From contig JAHLLR010000014.1 in the NCBI GenBank assembly GCA_020444075.1, positions 1-64,000 of the forward strand: a DNA stretch of 64,000 nt, read 5' to 3'. The notes under the pieces were generated by a model. The model saw only the letters and a program-made list of their open reading frames with translations, was not told the DNA's origin and did not search any database. This DNA is from Deltaproteobacteria bacterium. Its GTDB lineage: Bacteria > Desulfobacterota > Desulfobacteria > Desulfobacterales > Desulfosarcinaceae. Numbering within the stretch: position 1 is the first letter of the stretch; the number at the start of each line of letters is the position of its first letter. Both the position numbers and the translations under genes were made by a program. This document shows positions 18,828-28,603 of the stretch, one piece after another.

Positions 18828-19910
18828 CTATAATGCGTCGGCAATTGCTTCCAGTGCCCGCTTGACCAGCTCCGGGTTTGCCTGGGTGCCCATGTGGCCC
18901 AACCGGAAGACCCTCTCGGCCAGCGGCCCATAACTGCCGGCTACCACCAGGCCCCGTTCCCGCAGCCGTTGGTCCCATGCCTGCCACGTATATCCCTGGG
19001 GAATGCTGGCTGCCGTGACCGTGGGCGAGGGGATGGCTCCCGGGGCCGGAAACAGGTCGATGCCCATCTCCACCAGCTGCTGCCGGCAGAACCGGGCCAC
19101 CGCATCATGGCGGTTAAAGCTCTTCTCCAGTCCTTCATCCAACAGCAGGCCGGCAGCCGTATACAGGGCGGCCACGCCCTGCCAGCTGGGTGTGTATGGG
19201 AAAAACCGTTTTTCTATGGCATGCTGAAATGGTTTCAGCGCATCGTAGCCCACATAGCCCACGGCATCGATAATCTCCCATGCCTTGGGACTCACCGACA
19301 AAAAGGACATATCGGGCGGTGCGGAAAGGCATTTCTGGGATCCCCCCAGGCACAAATCGATATGCCATTCATCGGCCAGAACCGGCACACCGCCGGCTCC
19401 GGCCACCGTGTCCACGTAAAACAGGGGAACCCGGTAGGCGTGTTTCAGGCGGCCCAGTTCTTCCAGGGGGTTGAGCGTGCCCGAGGGCGTTTCGCAGTGG
19501 ACGGCCGTGATCATGCGGGGCTTGAATTCGGCGATGGCGGCTTCGATGCGGGCCATGTCGTTGATGGTCTCGTCATAGCTGAAGCCCACGGTCTTAACGT
19601 CGGCGCCAATGGATTGGGCCATTTCGCCGATGCCGTAACCGAACACACCGGTTGCCACTGCCAGCACCCGTTCACCAGGTACCAGGCAGCTTTTCAAGGC
19701 GCTCCACAGGGCCAGCATTCCCTCGCCGGACTGGATCACGATATCGTCCCGGGTGCCGAAAATCGCTTTCAGCCGCCGCTGCGTGCGTGTGTATAGTTCA
19801 ACAAACTCGATTTCCAGATCCCCGGAGCCGTACGGTTCCAGGTAGACTTTTCGGATGGCATCGGGCACCATGACCGGCCCGGGGACCATGGGGATGGGAT
19901 AGGTTTGCAT
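18828..19910 (-). CDS. PLP-dependent class V aminotransferase (serine/alanine-glyoxylate type)
   Basis: A 360-residue fold-type I aminotransferase. The PLP lysine is K193 in GGSQKCLSAPP, and the pyridine-binding Asp is D167 in FYVDTVAGAGG. MVPGPVMVPDAIR at the N terminus is the signature of the serine-pyruvate/alanine-glyoxylate group, which also includes 2-aminoethylphosphonate and related transaminases, so the exact substrate is open. Its start is 15 bases from the stop of the YkgJ-type gene, so the two probably share a transcript. Confidence 0.88.
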   Translation of the reverse strand: MQTYPIPMVPGPVMVPDAIRKVYLEPYGSGDLEIEFVELYTRTQRRLKAIFGTRDDIVIQSGEGMLALWSALKSCLVPGERVLAVATGVFGYGIGEMAQSIGADVKTVGFSYDETINDMARIEAAIAEFKPRMITAVHCETPSGTLNPLEELGRLKHAYRVPLFYVDTVAGAGGVPVLADEWHIDLCLGGSQKCLSAPPDMSFLSVSPKAWEIIDAVGYVGYDALKPFQHAIEKRFFPYTPSWQGVAALYTAAGLLLDEGLEKSFNRHDAVARFCRQQLVEMGIDLFPAPGAIPSPTVTAASIPQGYTWQAWDQRLRERGLVVAGSYGPLAERVFRLGHMGTQANPELVKRALEAIADAL

Positions 19911-19925
19911 GACGGTCCCTTCTTG

Positions 19926-20609
19926 CTACACGTGGAGGCTGCGAATCTGCATCAGCAGGGGTTGAATCCGCTCCCGGTGTTCCGGCGGTATCATGAGCAC
20001 GAACACCGGCTGATTAGCGACCAGACCGTCCGGTGCCGCTCCGAGTCGGCCGGCGGCGTAGTTCTGACGATTTTCATTTAAATCCAGAAACTGCATCACA
20101 TCAACGAAGTTGCCCGTGTACCCCTGGGCGTCGATATGCTCCAGGTGCTGAAGAAACACGTCATTGACCGTCAGGATAAACGGGTCCATATCGGCAAATC
20201 CCGTTCGACCGCAATTTCTGGCTGACACCATGCACCGGCAGCCAAAGGGGCGTACCGGATAGAGCGGGCAGGTATCATCCGCCAGCACCGGGCAGGGGCC
20301 GGCGTCGGGGTTCAGGGGTTCATCGGGCGGGTCGCCATCCCGGGCACAGATATCGGCCATGCGATTGATTGATATGCGGGGCAAAAAACGGTCGGGATGG
20401 GCCTGCCGGGCAATCATTTCCAGATAGCGGGTTTCACCGGTCTTTTCCAGGTGGTTGAGGATCCGGTAGCCTTCCAGGGTGGTCATGGTGACATTGGCTG
20501 TGCAGCAGTGAGCACAGTATTTCTCACATGCCAGGTCGAATTCGCCCGCAAACCGGTCGTAGATGTCGACCATGCGTTCCAGTAGGGTCAGTTTTGCGTT
20601 GAGCTCCAT
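19926..20609 (-). CDS. YkgJ-family cysteine-cluster protein
   Basis: A 227-residue protein with the CxxxCxxCC motif (CEKYCAHCC) and later PCPVLADDTCPLYPVRPFGCRC, the pattern of the YkgJ/CxxCxxCC zinc- or iron-binding family. Members are thought to bind metal, and some are linked to protein methylation or metal delivery. I chose the ATG at 20609 (MELNAK...) because GGAAAG precedes it and the family fold starts there; longer starts at 20672 and 20744 stay open. It is upstream of and probably co-transcribed with the aminotransferase. Confidence 0.75.
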   Translation of the reverse strand: MELNAKLTLLERMVDIYDRFAGEFDLACEKYCAHCCTANVTMTTLEGYRILNHLEKTGETRYLEMIARQAHPDRFLPRISINRMADICARDGDPPDEPLNPDAGPCPVLADDTCPLYPVRPFGCRCMVSARNCGRTGFADMDPFILTVNDVFLQHLEHIDAQGYTGNFVDVMQFLDLNENRQNYAAGRLGAAPDGLVANQPVFVLMIPPEHRERIQPLLMQIRSLHV

Positions 20610-20882
20610 TAAAAGACTTTCCGTAGGGTAATGGATGGTCGTTGTTCCAAATTTCCTTATACCCCAATCCATTCTCTTTTTCCAGCGGTTCCGGGCCGGC
20701 CTAAGATCTTGACAATGTCCAGGGGGGCCGGTAGATGTATGCATCTGCTGCCTTTGTTCCGGCCGAAATGCCCATCAGCCAGTTGAAAATCGGTTGTGCC
20801 GGGTTAACCCCTTTTTCTAAGCGTGCGGATTGCCGGCCAAACCGGCCGGCTTGACTTTTTATCGTTACCTCTGGAGGACGCC

Positions 20883-21989
20883 ATGACCAGCCACGTCTAT
20901 TTCATCGATATGCGGGCCACGATCAAAGAAAATTTCATCGTAAAAATTGGACGGCTCATGGAATCTGCCGGTATATCGACAGTTCTCGAAAAGCGGGATC
21001 TGACAGCGGTCAAAATCCATTTCGGGGAGATGGGCAATGCGGCGTTCATCCGCCCGGTGTACATCCGCAAGGTGGTGGAAGTGGTCAGGCAGGCCGGTGG
21101 GACGCCCTTTCTCACCGATGCCAATACCCTTTATGCCGGTACCCGCAGCGATGCGCCCCATCATCTGACCACTGCCATCGCCAACGGATTCGCCTACGCC
21201 GTGGTTGGAGCGCCGTTGATTATCGCCGACGGCCTGCGGGGCAAAAATGAAACGAGGATCACGATCAACCAGAAGCGCTTCACGTCGGTGTATATCGGTA
21301 CGGATATTGTGGAAGCCGATGCCTTGGTTTCCGTGGCCCATTTCAAAGGCCACGAACTGGCCGGCTTCGGCGGCACCATCAAGAACCTGGGCATGGGCTG
21401 TGCTTCCCGAAAAGGCAAGCTGGCCCAGCACTCCGGCCTGTCTCCCAAAATTTCAGGCGAACAGTGCATCGGCTGCGGCGAGTGCCAGGACCATTGCTCC
21501 CAGCATGCCATCTCAATGACGGACGAAAAGGCGCAGATCGACGCCGAGGCCTGCATCGGCTGCGGCGAGTGTATCCTCATCTGCCCCAACGAAGCCATCT
21601 CGGTGCAGTGGAGCCAGTCTATTCCTGTCTTTCTGGAAAACATGGTGGAATATACCATGGGGGTTCTCAAGGGGAAGGCGAACAAAGCCTTTTATATCAA
21701 TTTCATCACCGATGTATCCCCCGCCTGCGACTGCTACCCTGCCAACGATGCGCCGATCGTGAAAAATATCGGCGTCGTGGCGTCCACCGACCCCGTGGCC
21801 ATCGACCAGGCCTCGGTGGATCTGGTGAATGCGGAACCGGCCCTGGCCGGCACCCGGCTGTCCACGAACACGGCTGCCGGTGAAGACAAGTTCAAAGGCA
21901 TCTATCCCAAGGTGGACTGGGAGATTCAGCTGGACTACGCTGAACGACTGGGTCTGGGTACGCGGGCGTATGAGCTAGTGAAACTGTAG
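20883..21989 (+). CDS. DUF362 protein with two 4Fe-4S clusters
   Basis: A 368-residue protein with a DUF362 body (VKIHFGEMGNAAFIRPVYIRKVVE..., TDANTLYAGTR, VSVAHFKGHELAGFGGTIKNLGMGC) interrupted by a ferredoxin insertion near residues 195-245 (CIGCGECQDHC and CIGCGECILICP). DUF362 ferredoxins are common in anaerobes and their reaction is not established. The ATG at 20883 is fixed by GGAGG six bases upstream; an earlier in-frame start at 20823 has no such site. The 3' neighbour begins 10 bases after the stop, so the two are likely co-transcribed. Confidence 0.85.
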   Translation: MTSHVYFIDMRATIKENFIVKIGRLMESAGISTVLEKRDLTAVKIHFGEMGNAAFIRPVYIRKVVEVVRQAGGTPFLTDANTLYAGTRSDAPHHLTTAIANGFAYAVVGAPLIIADGLRGKNETRITINQKRFTSVYIGTDIVEADALVSVAHFKGHELAGFGGTIKNLGMGCASRKGKLAQHSGLSPKISGEQCIGCGECQDHCSQHAISMTDEKAQIDAEACIGCGECILICPNEAISVQWSQSIPVFLENMVEYTMGVLKGKANKAFYINFITDVSPACDCYPANDAPIVKNIGVVASTDPVAIDQASVDLVNAEPALAGTRLSTNTAAGEDKFKGIYPKVDWEIQLDYAERLGLGTRAYELVKL

Positions 21990-21999
21990 AAGGACAACC

Positions 22000-22326
22000 A
22001 TGCTGCGCACCGCCGTTCACATGGCTCTGCACGTTCTGGTGCCGGCCGTCGTTGCCCGCCTGGCATTCCCCGATCGCTGGAAAGGGGCCTGGATCGTAAT
22101 GGTTTCCACCATGGCCGTGGACCTGGACCACCTGGTGGCCACGCCGGTCTTTGATCCCAACCGCTGCAGTATCGGCTTTCATCCTTTGCACACCTGGCCT
22201 GCCATGGTGGTGGTCCTGGGGCTGACGGCTGTCTCTAAAACCCGTCTGGTGGGACTGGGGCTGGCCATTCACATGGCCCTGGACGGACTTGATTGCCTGT
22301 GGATGGGGTGGGCCGGAGGGGTGTGA
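22000..22326 (+). CDS. DUF6122-type small membrane protein
   Basis: A 108-residue protein with three to four hydrophobic helices. The phrases VDLDHLVATPVFDPNRCSIG and FHPLHTWPA, plus histidines in MALHVLVPA and AIHMALDGLDCL, match the DUF6122 family, a distant relative of YdjM-like membrane hydrolases. The conserved His and Asp residues suggest metal binding in the membrane; the activity is unknown. It follows the DUF362 gene by 10 bases. Confidence 0.75.
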   Translation: MLRTAVHMALHVLVPAVVARLAFPDRWKGAWIVMVSTMAVDLDHLVATPVFDPNRCSIGFHPLHTWPAMVVVLGLTAVSKTRLVGLGLAIHMALDGLDCLWMGWAGGV

Positions 22327-22385
22327 ACAGGAGCAACCGAAAAAGAAAGACAGCCGAGGCGCTGAATTTTTTTCTATCGGTGGGG

Positions 22386-22874
22386 TTACCAGATTTTGAT
22401 GCTGCGGCCCTTCAACTCTAAAAGCTCTTCCGTGGTGACTCTGAGCCGGTCGGCCAACACCCCTGAAAAGACGCGATAGATTACGTATCCGAAGGCCAGT
22501 TTGTCCGTACCGGTCAGTTGTTCGATGTAGTAGATGTCCGTGGCCAGGCAGACCGTTTCCCCGTCAGCGACAGCCGAAGCGCTGCGGGGGGCGCACTCGA
22601 TGGCTCCCATTTCACCGAAGACATCGCCCCTGCGCTGAAGCAGGGCCACCGGCTTATTGTCCTTCATCAACCGGACTTTCCCATAGACCAGAAAATAGAG
22701 CCATGTATCGGAACTGCCCTGCTCGAGAATGGTTTCTCCCGGGTTGTACTTTCTGATTTTGCTCATGGACATCAGGTGGTGGAGTTCTTCGTCCTGAAAG
22801 GGTTCGAAGATTTCGAATTTCTTGATGTCGTTCAGGACTCTCTGGTTGCCTTTTAAGAAATCGGTTTCCTGCAT
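22386..22874 (-). CDS. Cyclic nucleotide-binding domain protein without HTH
   Basis: A 162-residue protein made of one cNMP-binding beta barrel: YNPGETILEQGSSDTWLYFLVYGKVRLM, then GDVFGEMGAIECAPRSASAVADG, which keeps the phosphate-binding-cassette pattern with an Arg at the usual ligand site. After it comes only one long helix, and no helix-turn-helix, so it is not a Crp-type transcription factor. It may sense a nucleotide and act through protein contacts. It stands alone on the minus strand. Confidence 0.85.
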   Translation of the reverse strand: MQETDFLKGNQRVLNDIKKFEIFEPFQDEELHHLMSMSKIRKYNPGETILEQGSSDTWLYFLVYGKVRLMKDNKPVALLQRRGDVFGEMGAIECAPRSASAVADGETVCLATDIYYIEQLTGTDKLAFGYVIYRVFSGVLADRLRVTTEELLELKGRSIKIW

Positions 22875-23046
22875 GGTGCTCCTCGCTGGCCCGGCCGCCC
22901 TGCGACACCCATGAAACGGCGGAGCCTGTTAAAAAGACAGATGCGTTTTTCTAATCATAATATACGTACGCCTGAAGGCAACACGTATTTTAAGTTTACC
23001 GGCCAAACAGGCAAAAGCAAAAGGAACGTCAGGTTAAGGTCATCGG

Positions 23047-24117
23047 TTACGGGTTTTCAGGCCGTTGTTCCAGCCTCATGAACCAGGCTTTGATGACGGC
23101 GTTGGCCAGTGTAGCCAGGGGAATGGCGAAGAACAGCCCCCAAAGCCCCCACAATCCGCCGAAAAGGAGTACGGCCACCACAATGGCCACCGGGTGAAGG
23201 TTCACCACGCCGGAGAGCAGCAGCGGCGCCAGGAGATTGCCGTCCAGTATCTGGATGACCGCATAGGCGACCATGGCCGAGGCAAACTCACTGCTCCACC
23301 CCCACTGGACGTAGGTAGCCAGCGCCATGACAAACCCCATGACGGTCACGCCGATATAGGGAATGATGACGGACAGACCGACGAACAGGGAGATCAACAG
23401 GCAAAACTGCAGCCCCAGAGCCTTGAACACGACATAGCTGACCCCCCAGATGATCAGCAGTTCCCAGCCTTTACCCCTGATGTAGTTGGTCACCTGGATG
23501 TTGGCTTCCTGCCACACGGATTCGGTAAGATCCATGTTGTCGGGCAGAAAACGCCGACCCCAGCCCAGGATCATCTCCTTGTCCTTCAGCAGAAAAAAGA
23601 CCATGAAAGGCACCAGCACCAGATATACCACCAGGTGAAGCAGCCCCACGACCGAGGCCAATGACAGGGTCAGGACCCGTTTGCCCAGGGTGGATATGCC
23701 GGCATTGAGAAAATCGATGATCTGTCTGACCTGGACTTCGGATATCAGCTCGGGGTAGCTGGTGGGCAGTTGAAGCAGGCGGTATTGAACCGTGGCCAGC
23801 ATGCCTGGCAGTTGCTGGACCAGCTGGCTGACCTGTTTGACGGTCAGGGGGATCAGCCACAGGATGATGACGATCATGCCGACCATAAAAATTGTAAAGA
23901 CTATGGATACGGCGGCCAGGCGGGGAATGCGTGAACGGTGAAGCAAGCCGATCATGCCCTCGAGCAGATAGGCGATGATGATGCTGATAAAGACGGGTGT
24001 CAGGAGGCTGCCCAGAAAATAGACCAGGCCCGCTCCGGCCAGCAGCATGAAACCGAGAATCACCCGTTGGGGATCGGAAAAATGCCGTTCTTTCCACATT
24101 CTGAACAGATCAAACAT
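23047..24117 (-). CDS. AI-2E family transporter (PerM-like permease)
   Basis: A 356-residue membrane protein with the typical layout: two N-terminal helices, a long amphipathic soluble segment (about 70-150), and five or six C-terminal helices containing PYIGVTVMGFV and LAPLLLSGVVNLHPVAIVVAVLLFGGLWG. The family includes TqsA, sodium/proton antiporters and exporters of unknown substrate, so autoinducer transport should not be assumed. I chose the ATG at 24117, with AGGA upstream; another start at 24159 would sit 8 bases from the previous stop. It is the last gene of the S1-trxB-pagL operon. Confidence 0.85.
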   Translation of the reverse strand: MFDLFRMWKERHFSDPQRVILGFMLLAGAGLVYFLGSLLTPVFISIIIAYLLEGMIGLLHRSRIPRLAAVSIVFTIFMVGMIVIILWLIPLTVKQVSQLVQQLPGMLATVQYRLLQLPTSYPELISEVQVRQIIDFLNAGISTLGKRVLTLSLASVVGLLHLVVYLVLVPFMVFFLLKDKEMILGWGRRFLPDNMDLTESVWQEANIQVTNYIRGKGWELLIIWGVSYVVFKALGLQFCLLISLFVGLSVIIPYIGVTVMGFVMALATYVQWGWSSEFASAMVAYAVIQILDGNLLAPLLLSGVVNLHPVAIVVAVLLFGGLWGLWGLFFAIPLATLANAVIKAWFMRLEQRPENP

Positions 24118-24167
24118 GGGTCGATTATCCTGGTCCTTTTTAATAAAACCGCGGTCCATCCACTCCG

Positions 24168-24755
24168 TCAGAAACGGTATCCGTAAAGCAGCCCCAGGGT
24201 GTCCATGCCTTCGTTGGGCGAGGCCAGATAGGCATTGGATATGTGGTCGAAGGCAAGAATAATCCGATGATGCCGGTTGACGGCATAGCCGATTTCGATG
24301 GGGACCCTGAACAGCACCCGCGATCCCAGTGATTTCCGGTCTGCCGAATCCGTATCCCGCCTGCCGTCGTGCAGGGCCAGACCCACTCCCGTTGAAAAAA
24401 AGAAGGCTGAGTCCGGTTCCCACTGAAGCAGGAAGCCTCCATATATCTTGCTGGTATTGCCCCGGGTGTTGAGACTGGCCCCCGTGTTGGGGTATGCCGT
24501 GGCGGAAAGCAGATGGAACAACGGGCGGTTGAAGATCACCTCGGCGCAGAGGTCCGGCCCGTTCTCCCTGGATTCACCGCTCCACAGCCCGTCAACATCG
24601 TGCGCCGCCAGGCCGACACGCAACGCTCTGACAGGACCGGCTGAAGAGGGTCGGTCAAAGGCGTATCCGCCATGGACCGTCATCAAAACCAGTGCCAGCG
24701 TCCCGAACCCTGAACAAAGGCGGCGCCATCGATGGATTGCATCCGCAACCATCAT
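24168..24755 (-). CDS. PagL-like lipid A 3-O-deacylase (acyloxyacyl hydrolase family)
   Basis: A 195-residue predicted outer-membrane beta barrel with a signal peptide (hydrophobic residues about 15-32, cleavage near GGYAFD) and a C-terminal GLLYGYRF, a typical barrel end. The C-terminal motif DHISNAYLASPNEGMD aligns with the active site of PagL: H171 and S173 match the catalytic His and Ser. The position of the catalytic Glu is D185 here. PagL removes the 3-O-linked acyl chain of lipid A in the outer leaflet. It overlaps trxB by 4 bases. Confidence 0.75.
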   Translation of the reverse strand: MMVADAIHRWRRLCSGFGTLALVLMTVHGGYAFDRPSSAGPVRALRVGLAAHDVDGLWSGESRENGPDLCAEVIFNRPLFHLLSATAYPNTGASLNTRGNTSKIYGGFLLQWEPDSAFFFSTGVGLALHDGRRDTDSADRKSLGSRVLFRVPIEIGYAVNRHHRIILAFDHISNAYLASPNEGMDTLGLLYGYRF

Positions 24756-25735
24756 GCCGCCGAATCCGGAGGAAGCTCACAGGTGTCCCCCCGCATCGGT
24801 TTTTTTGCCTCCACAAAATGAGCGGCGGCCAGGGCGGCCGTGCAGCCGTCGGCTGCCGAGAGGACGATCTGACGGGCGAATTTTTCCCGCAGATCCCCGA
24901 TTACGTAAATACCGGGAGAGTTGGTCTCACACTTCTCGTCGGTCACTACCATGCCGTCGGCATTCATCCGGGTGCCGGCGGGAACCAGTTCGTTGTTGGG
25001 GTTGAAGCCGATGAAGATGAACACCCCGTCCACTTTCAGTTCCCGGGTGTCCGCCGTGACCGTGTCTTTCAGACCCACGCGGTCCACGCCATTGTTGCCG
25101 GCACTGATATCAGTGACCACCGTGTTCCAGAGCATCTCGATGTTGCAGTCGTCGAAAATTCGCTGCTGGAGGATTTTGCTGGCCCGTAATTGATCCCGGC
25201 GATGGGCGATGTAGACTTTCTTGCACAGCTTGGCCAGATAAAGGGCCTCTTCCGCGGCACTGTCGCCCCCGCCGATCACCACTACCGTTTTCCCTCTGAA
25301 AAAGAATCCGTCGCAGGTGGCGCAGTAGGAAACGCCTTTACCATAAAACTCCCGCTCTCCGGGTACATCAAGCTTTTTGGGGCTGCCGCCGGTGGCCAGT
25401 ATCACCGCATGGGCTTTCAGCGATTCGCCATTGGCCAGTTTCACCGTATGGTAGTTCAACCCCGGGTCCAGTGCCGTCACTTCCTGAGAGATCATTTCCA
25501 AATCATAGGACTGGGCGTGCTGGGTGAATTTCATCGACAGTTCGGCCCCGCTGACGTGGATGAAGCCCGGGTAATTCTCCACCTCGTCACTCATGGTCAC
25601 CTGGCCGCCGGTGACACCCTTTTCTATCAGAACCGTCTTCATCGCGGCGCGCATGGCATATATGGCGGCGGACAATCCGCCGGGACCGCCGCCGATGATG
25701 ATAAGGTCATAAAAATCGCACTGTGCCATCGTCAA
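24752..25735 (-). CDS. trxB: Thioredoxin reductase
   Basis: A 327-residue flavoprotein that uses NADPH (or another donor) to reduce thioredoxin. It has the FAD-binding [10 protein letters not shown] (15-24), the redox pair C138-A-T-C141 followed by DGFFF, the second nucleotide-binding [14 protein letters not shown] (155-168) and the C-terminal [10 protein letters not shown]. Length and order of motifs are standard. It overlaps both neighbours by 4 bases, giving translational coupling with the S1-domain gene upstream. Confidence 0.95.
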   Translation of the reverse strand: MTMAQCDFYDLIIIGGGPGGLSAAIYAMRAAMKTVLIEKGVTGGQVTMSDEVENYPGFIHVSGAELSMKFTQHAQSYDLEMISQEVTALDPGLNYHTVKLANGESLKAHAVILATGGSPKKLDVPGEREFYGKGVSYCATCDGFFFRGKTVVVIGGGDSAAEEALYLAKLCKKVYIAHRRDQLRASKILQQRIFDDCNIEMLWNTVVTDISAGNNGVDRVGLKDTVTADTRELKVDGVFIFIGFNPNNELVPAGTRMNADGMVVTDEKCETNSPGIYVIGDLREKFARQIVLSAADGCTAALAAAHFVEAKKPMRGDTCELPPDSAA

Positions 25736-27189
25736 CCTCCCTTTTTCTGTTGGGACAGGGCTTGCTTCAGTTGGTCTCCCAGTGAACCCAGTGTGTCAGC
25801 GGTCCCGCCGGCAAATTCCTGCCACCCCTGGTCATCGGCGGCATCACCGGTGCCTAAAGAGATTTTCCGTTCCCTGGCATTGACTCCGTCGATGGTCACG
25901 GTGATGGCGGCCCCGGGCTTGAGTGCGTCCATCTGGGCCGCTTTTTCCGAGGCGGCTATCTTGGATTTGGGAAGCAGGCCGGTGATGCCCGGTGCCAGGT
26001 TCACGAAGATGCCGAACCCCTCCTTTTTCTCCACCCGCCCCTGTACGGTTTTGCCCGGCTTGAATTTTTCTTCGATGTCTGCCCAGGGATCGCCTTCGGC
26101 ATCCTTGATGCTCAGGGAAATTCGTTTGCGGTCAAGGTCGAACTCTTTGACCATCACCATGATTTCGTCACCGGGGACGACCACCTCTTCCGGGCGCATC
26201 ACCCGGCGCGTATAGCTCATCTCGCTGATGTGAACCAGCCCCTCGATGCCCGGGAAAAGCTCGACGAAAGCACCGAAATTGGCGCATCGGGTCACCTTGC
26301 CCATCAATTTGTCTCCCACGCGGACCCGGTTCGTGGCATCGGTCCAGGGATCCCCCATGGCCTGCTTTACGGAGAGAGAGATTTTTTTGGTTCCCGGCTT
26401 GTCGCCGTCTTTGATGCCCAGAACCTTCACCTGGAGTCGATCCCCCACCTTGACGGCCTGTTCGGGGGTGTCCAGCCGCGACCAGCTCAGCTCACTGATA
26501 TGCACCAGCCCTTCCACTCCGGGCGCCAGGGCCACAAAGGCACCGAAGGGCATGATGCGGACCACGGTCCCTTCGAAGAGTGCCTCCGCGTTCATCTGTT
26601 CCATGAAGGCTTTGCGGCTCGCCTCCATCTCCTTTTGGAGAATCTCACGCCGCGAGATGACAATGTTGCGGCCCCGTTCTTCGAACCTTTTGATAATAAA
26701 AGGAAATGTCTGTCCCACGTAAACTTCCGGATCTTCCACATAGGTCAGGTCCATCTGGCTGATGGGACAGAAGGCGCGCTGCTTGATCACCTCCACCTGG
26801 AACCCGCCCTTGATGGCGGCCACCACCTTGCCCTCCACCGGAATACGCTGCTCCCAGGCATCCCTGAGCATATTCACTCCGCCAATGCCGGAAATGGCCC
26901 TGGACAGGCGGATTTCACTTTCGTCGGCAGAGACGACGTAGAGGTCCAGTTCGTCTCCTTCAACCAGGTGCAGCTGGCCCTCCTCATCCAGCAATTCGGA
27001 CTTTTCCACCACACCATCCGCTTTGGTACCCGTGTCCACAAACACGCTGTTATTGCCGATGGAGATGATTTTTCCCCGGATCTTGTCGCCCACCTGGAGA
27101 TTATCATTCATGCCGGCGCTATAAGATTCAAACAGGTCGGCAAAGCTCTCTTCCCCTTCAGGGGACTCGTTTTCAAAATCGTCGTTCAT
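25732..27189 (-). CDS. Five-domain S1 RNA-binding protein (ribosomal protein S1-like)
   Basis: A 485-residue protein containing five S1 (OB-fold) domains at about 35-105, 118-185, 203-275, 288-363 and 373-440; [12 protein letters not shown] and [12 protein letters not shown] are the best-kept copies, the first two being the more divergent. Classical S1 has six domains, so this may be a paralogue or a short S1 that helps load mRNA on the ribosome. An acidic N terminus ([21 protein letters not shown]) precedes the first domain. It is the first gene of the operon with trxB, pagL and the AI-2E permease. Confidence 0.85.
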   Translation of the reverse strand: MNDDFENESPEGEESFADLFESYSAGMNDNLQVGDKIRGKIISIGNNSVFVDTGTKADGVVEKSELLDEEGQLHLVEGDELDLYVVSADESEIRLSRAISGIGGVNMLRDAWEQRIPVEGKVVAAIKGGFQVEVIKQRAFCPISQMDLTYVEDPEVYVGQTFPFIIKRFEERGRNIVISRREILQKEMEASRKAFMEQMNAEALFEGTVVRIMPFGAFVALAPGVEGLVHISELSWSRLDTPEQAVKVGDRLQVKVLGIKDGDKPGTKKISLSVKQAMGDPWTDATNRVRVGDKLMGKVTRCANFGAFVELFPGIEGLVHISEMSYTRRVMRPEEVVVPGDEIMVMVKEFDLDRKRISLSIKDAEGDPWADIEEKFKPGKTVQGRVEKKEGFGIFVNLAPGITGLLPKSKIAASEKAAQMDALKPGAAITVTIDGVNARERKISLGTGDAADDQGWQEFAGGTADTLGSLGDQLKQALSQQKKGG

Positions 27190-27274
27190 GGTTGTTCTCC
27201 CAGTCGATTAAAAGGTGCGGCAACTTCACCAGAAAATGATGCCTTTTGCAAGCCTATTGTCGGTTTCGGGCCAA

Positions 27275-27347
27275 TTGAACCTCCCCGCGGCAAACCATGG
27301 GAAATCTTCACCCTAAGGATAAAAAATTCAATTTTCAGTTCGCTCGC
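27275..27347 (+). repeat. Hairpin repeat, family C, copy 1 (degenerate)
   Basis: TTGAACCTCCCCGCGGCAA, then AATCTTCACC-TAAGGAT and TTCGCTCGC follow in the same order and spacing as the reverse complement of 38104-38180. The CCCCGCGG-CAAA-CCATGGGA stem is partly decayed. The rest of the 323-base gap between the S1-like gene and hsp20 shows no gene. Confidence 0.6.
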
Positions 27348-27457
27348 CAACCCCGCCGCAAGCGGCGTGGAAGGCGCTCGCTGTCCCGGTTTATGGATTC
27401 CTGGCAAGGCCCCGTTTCACCGGCAGGGACACCGGCCTGAAAAAGCCGTTGCCGGGG

Positions 27458-27485
27458 TTGACAACGGTCCGGAGATGGATAAGCT
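27458..27485 (+). promoter_or_regulatory. Candidate promoter of the Hsp20 gene
   Basis: TTGACA (27458-27463) is followed after 16 bases by TAAGCT, and the start codon lies 28 bases beyond with GGAGG at 27501-27505. The -35 box is perfect but the -10 is weak. I see neither a CIRCE element nor a sigma-32 pattern. Confidence 0.4.
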
Positions 27486-27512
27486 TAGTCCAACCTATAA
27501 GGAGGACATGCC

Positions 27513-27962
27513 ATGGCTATGATCAAGTGGGATCCGCTGGGAAATATCGCCACCTTGCAGGACCGCATCAACAAACTCTTCGATGACTCGTTTCCCCATC
27601 AGGCGCATGACAACCAAGAGGTTCCGCTGTGTGCCTGGACGCCCAGTGTAGACATCTATGAAACCGACAGGGGCGTCATTCTTGCCGCCGACCTGCCCGG
27701 CGTAAACAAGGAAGATGTGGTGGTGGAAGTCAAGGACAACGTGATGACCATCAGCGGCGAGCGGGCGGCCGATCCTGAACTCCAGGCGACCAACTATTAT
27801 CGCCGGGAACGCATCTGCGGAAAATTCCACCGATCCTTCACCCTTCATGCGATGGTCTTGCCGGAACAGATCAAGGCAAAATTCAAAAATGGCGTGCTGA
27901 CGGTGGAAATTCCCAAACCCGAGGAGGATACACCCAGACAGATCTCCGTGGAAATTGACTGA
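27513..27962 (+). CDS. Hsp20/alpha-crystallin small heat-shock protein
   Basis: A 149-residue holdase chaperone that keeps unfolding proteins soluble. The alpha-crystallin domain spans about 42-140 (PSVDIYETDRGVILAADLPGV, DNVMTISGERA, FHRSFTLHAMV, KFKNGVLTVEIPKPE), followed by a short tail. It is preceded by GGAGG at the right distance and by a candidate promoter. It is a single gene, convergent with the hemerythrin gene whose stop is only a few bases away. Confidence 0.95.
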   Translation: MAMIKWDPLGNIATLQDRINKLFDDSFPHQAHDNQEVPLCAWTPSVDIYETDRGVILAADLPGVNKEDVVVEVKDNVMTISGERAADPELQATNYYRRERICGKFHRSFTLHAMVLPEQIKAKFKNGVLTVEIPKPEEDTPRQISVEID

Positions 27963-27967
27963 TCGCG

Positions 27968-28321
27968 TCAGCCGTTTTTGAGATGTTTGTCGAAATTAGA
28001 GATGTGGTAGAACAGCATGTCCCTGAAGGTGCTCAAAAATTCATCTTTTTCCAAATCGGCTCGGTCTATCTGCTTTTCGATGTGGGCAAGCCTGGCTTTG
28101 AGTTGAAGGTGTTCTTCGAGGTGATCGGGAGTCATATTCAGGCCGTCTTCCCTGCAGATTCTTTCCTCGCTGTCCAGATGGTTGGCGAGGGCCGAAATCA
28201 AGACCCGGGCCGTGGGCATCCACTCATCTTTTTGGTTCCGGCACAGATCGATCATACAGTCGATGTTGGCATGTTCGCTGTCGATTTTCACACTACCGGT
28301 TGAAAAATAAGAATAATACAT
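27968..28321 (-). CDS. Hemerythrin-like oxygen/iron-binding protein
   Basis: A 117-residue four-helix protein with the di-iron ligand pattern of bacteriohemerythrin: His in DSEHANID, His/Glu in NHLDSEER, His in DHLEEHLQLK, and His...Asp...His in YHISNFDKHL. Bacterial hemerythrins bind or sense O2 and NO, which fits oxygen defence in an anaerobe. I chose the ATG at 28321 because YYSYFSTGSVKIDSEH aligns with the usual N terminus; in-frame starts further upstream (TTG at 28381, ATG at 28360) have no clear ribosome site. Confidence 0.75.
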   Translation of the reverse strand: MYYSYFSTGSVKIDSEHANIDCMIDLCRNQKDEWMPTARVLISALANHLDSEERICREDGLNMTPDHLEEHLQLKARLAHIEKQIDRADLEKDEFLSTFRDMLFYHISNFDKHLKNG

Positions 28322-28603
28322 CGGCGGCCCGGTTTGTTGAAGACGGTTGTATTGACGCATAGAAACAATTAAAGATAGCAAACACCACCGCCGATGGTCA
28401 AATCGTATTTTTCCCCGACTATCCGGGTGTCGTCATTCCTCTGGTCCTTCGCACCTCCGTCGTTTTTTCGCAACAATCTGGAAATTATTCATTGTGCGGC
28501 ATGCACAGGCGGTCAAGCGTGATTATTTTTTCTGTTAAGGTACAACGACCAATACCGTAGGATTAAGGTCGATCATGGGAACTTGAACCAAAGGAGCATC
28601 GCC

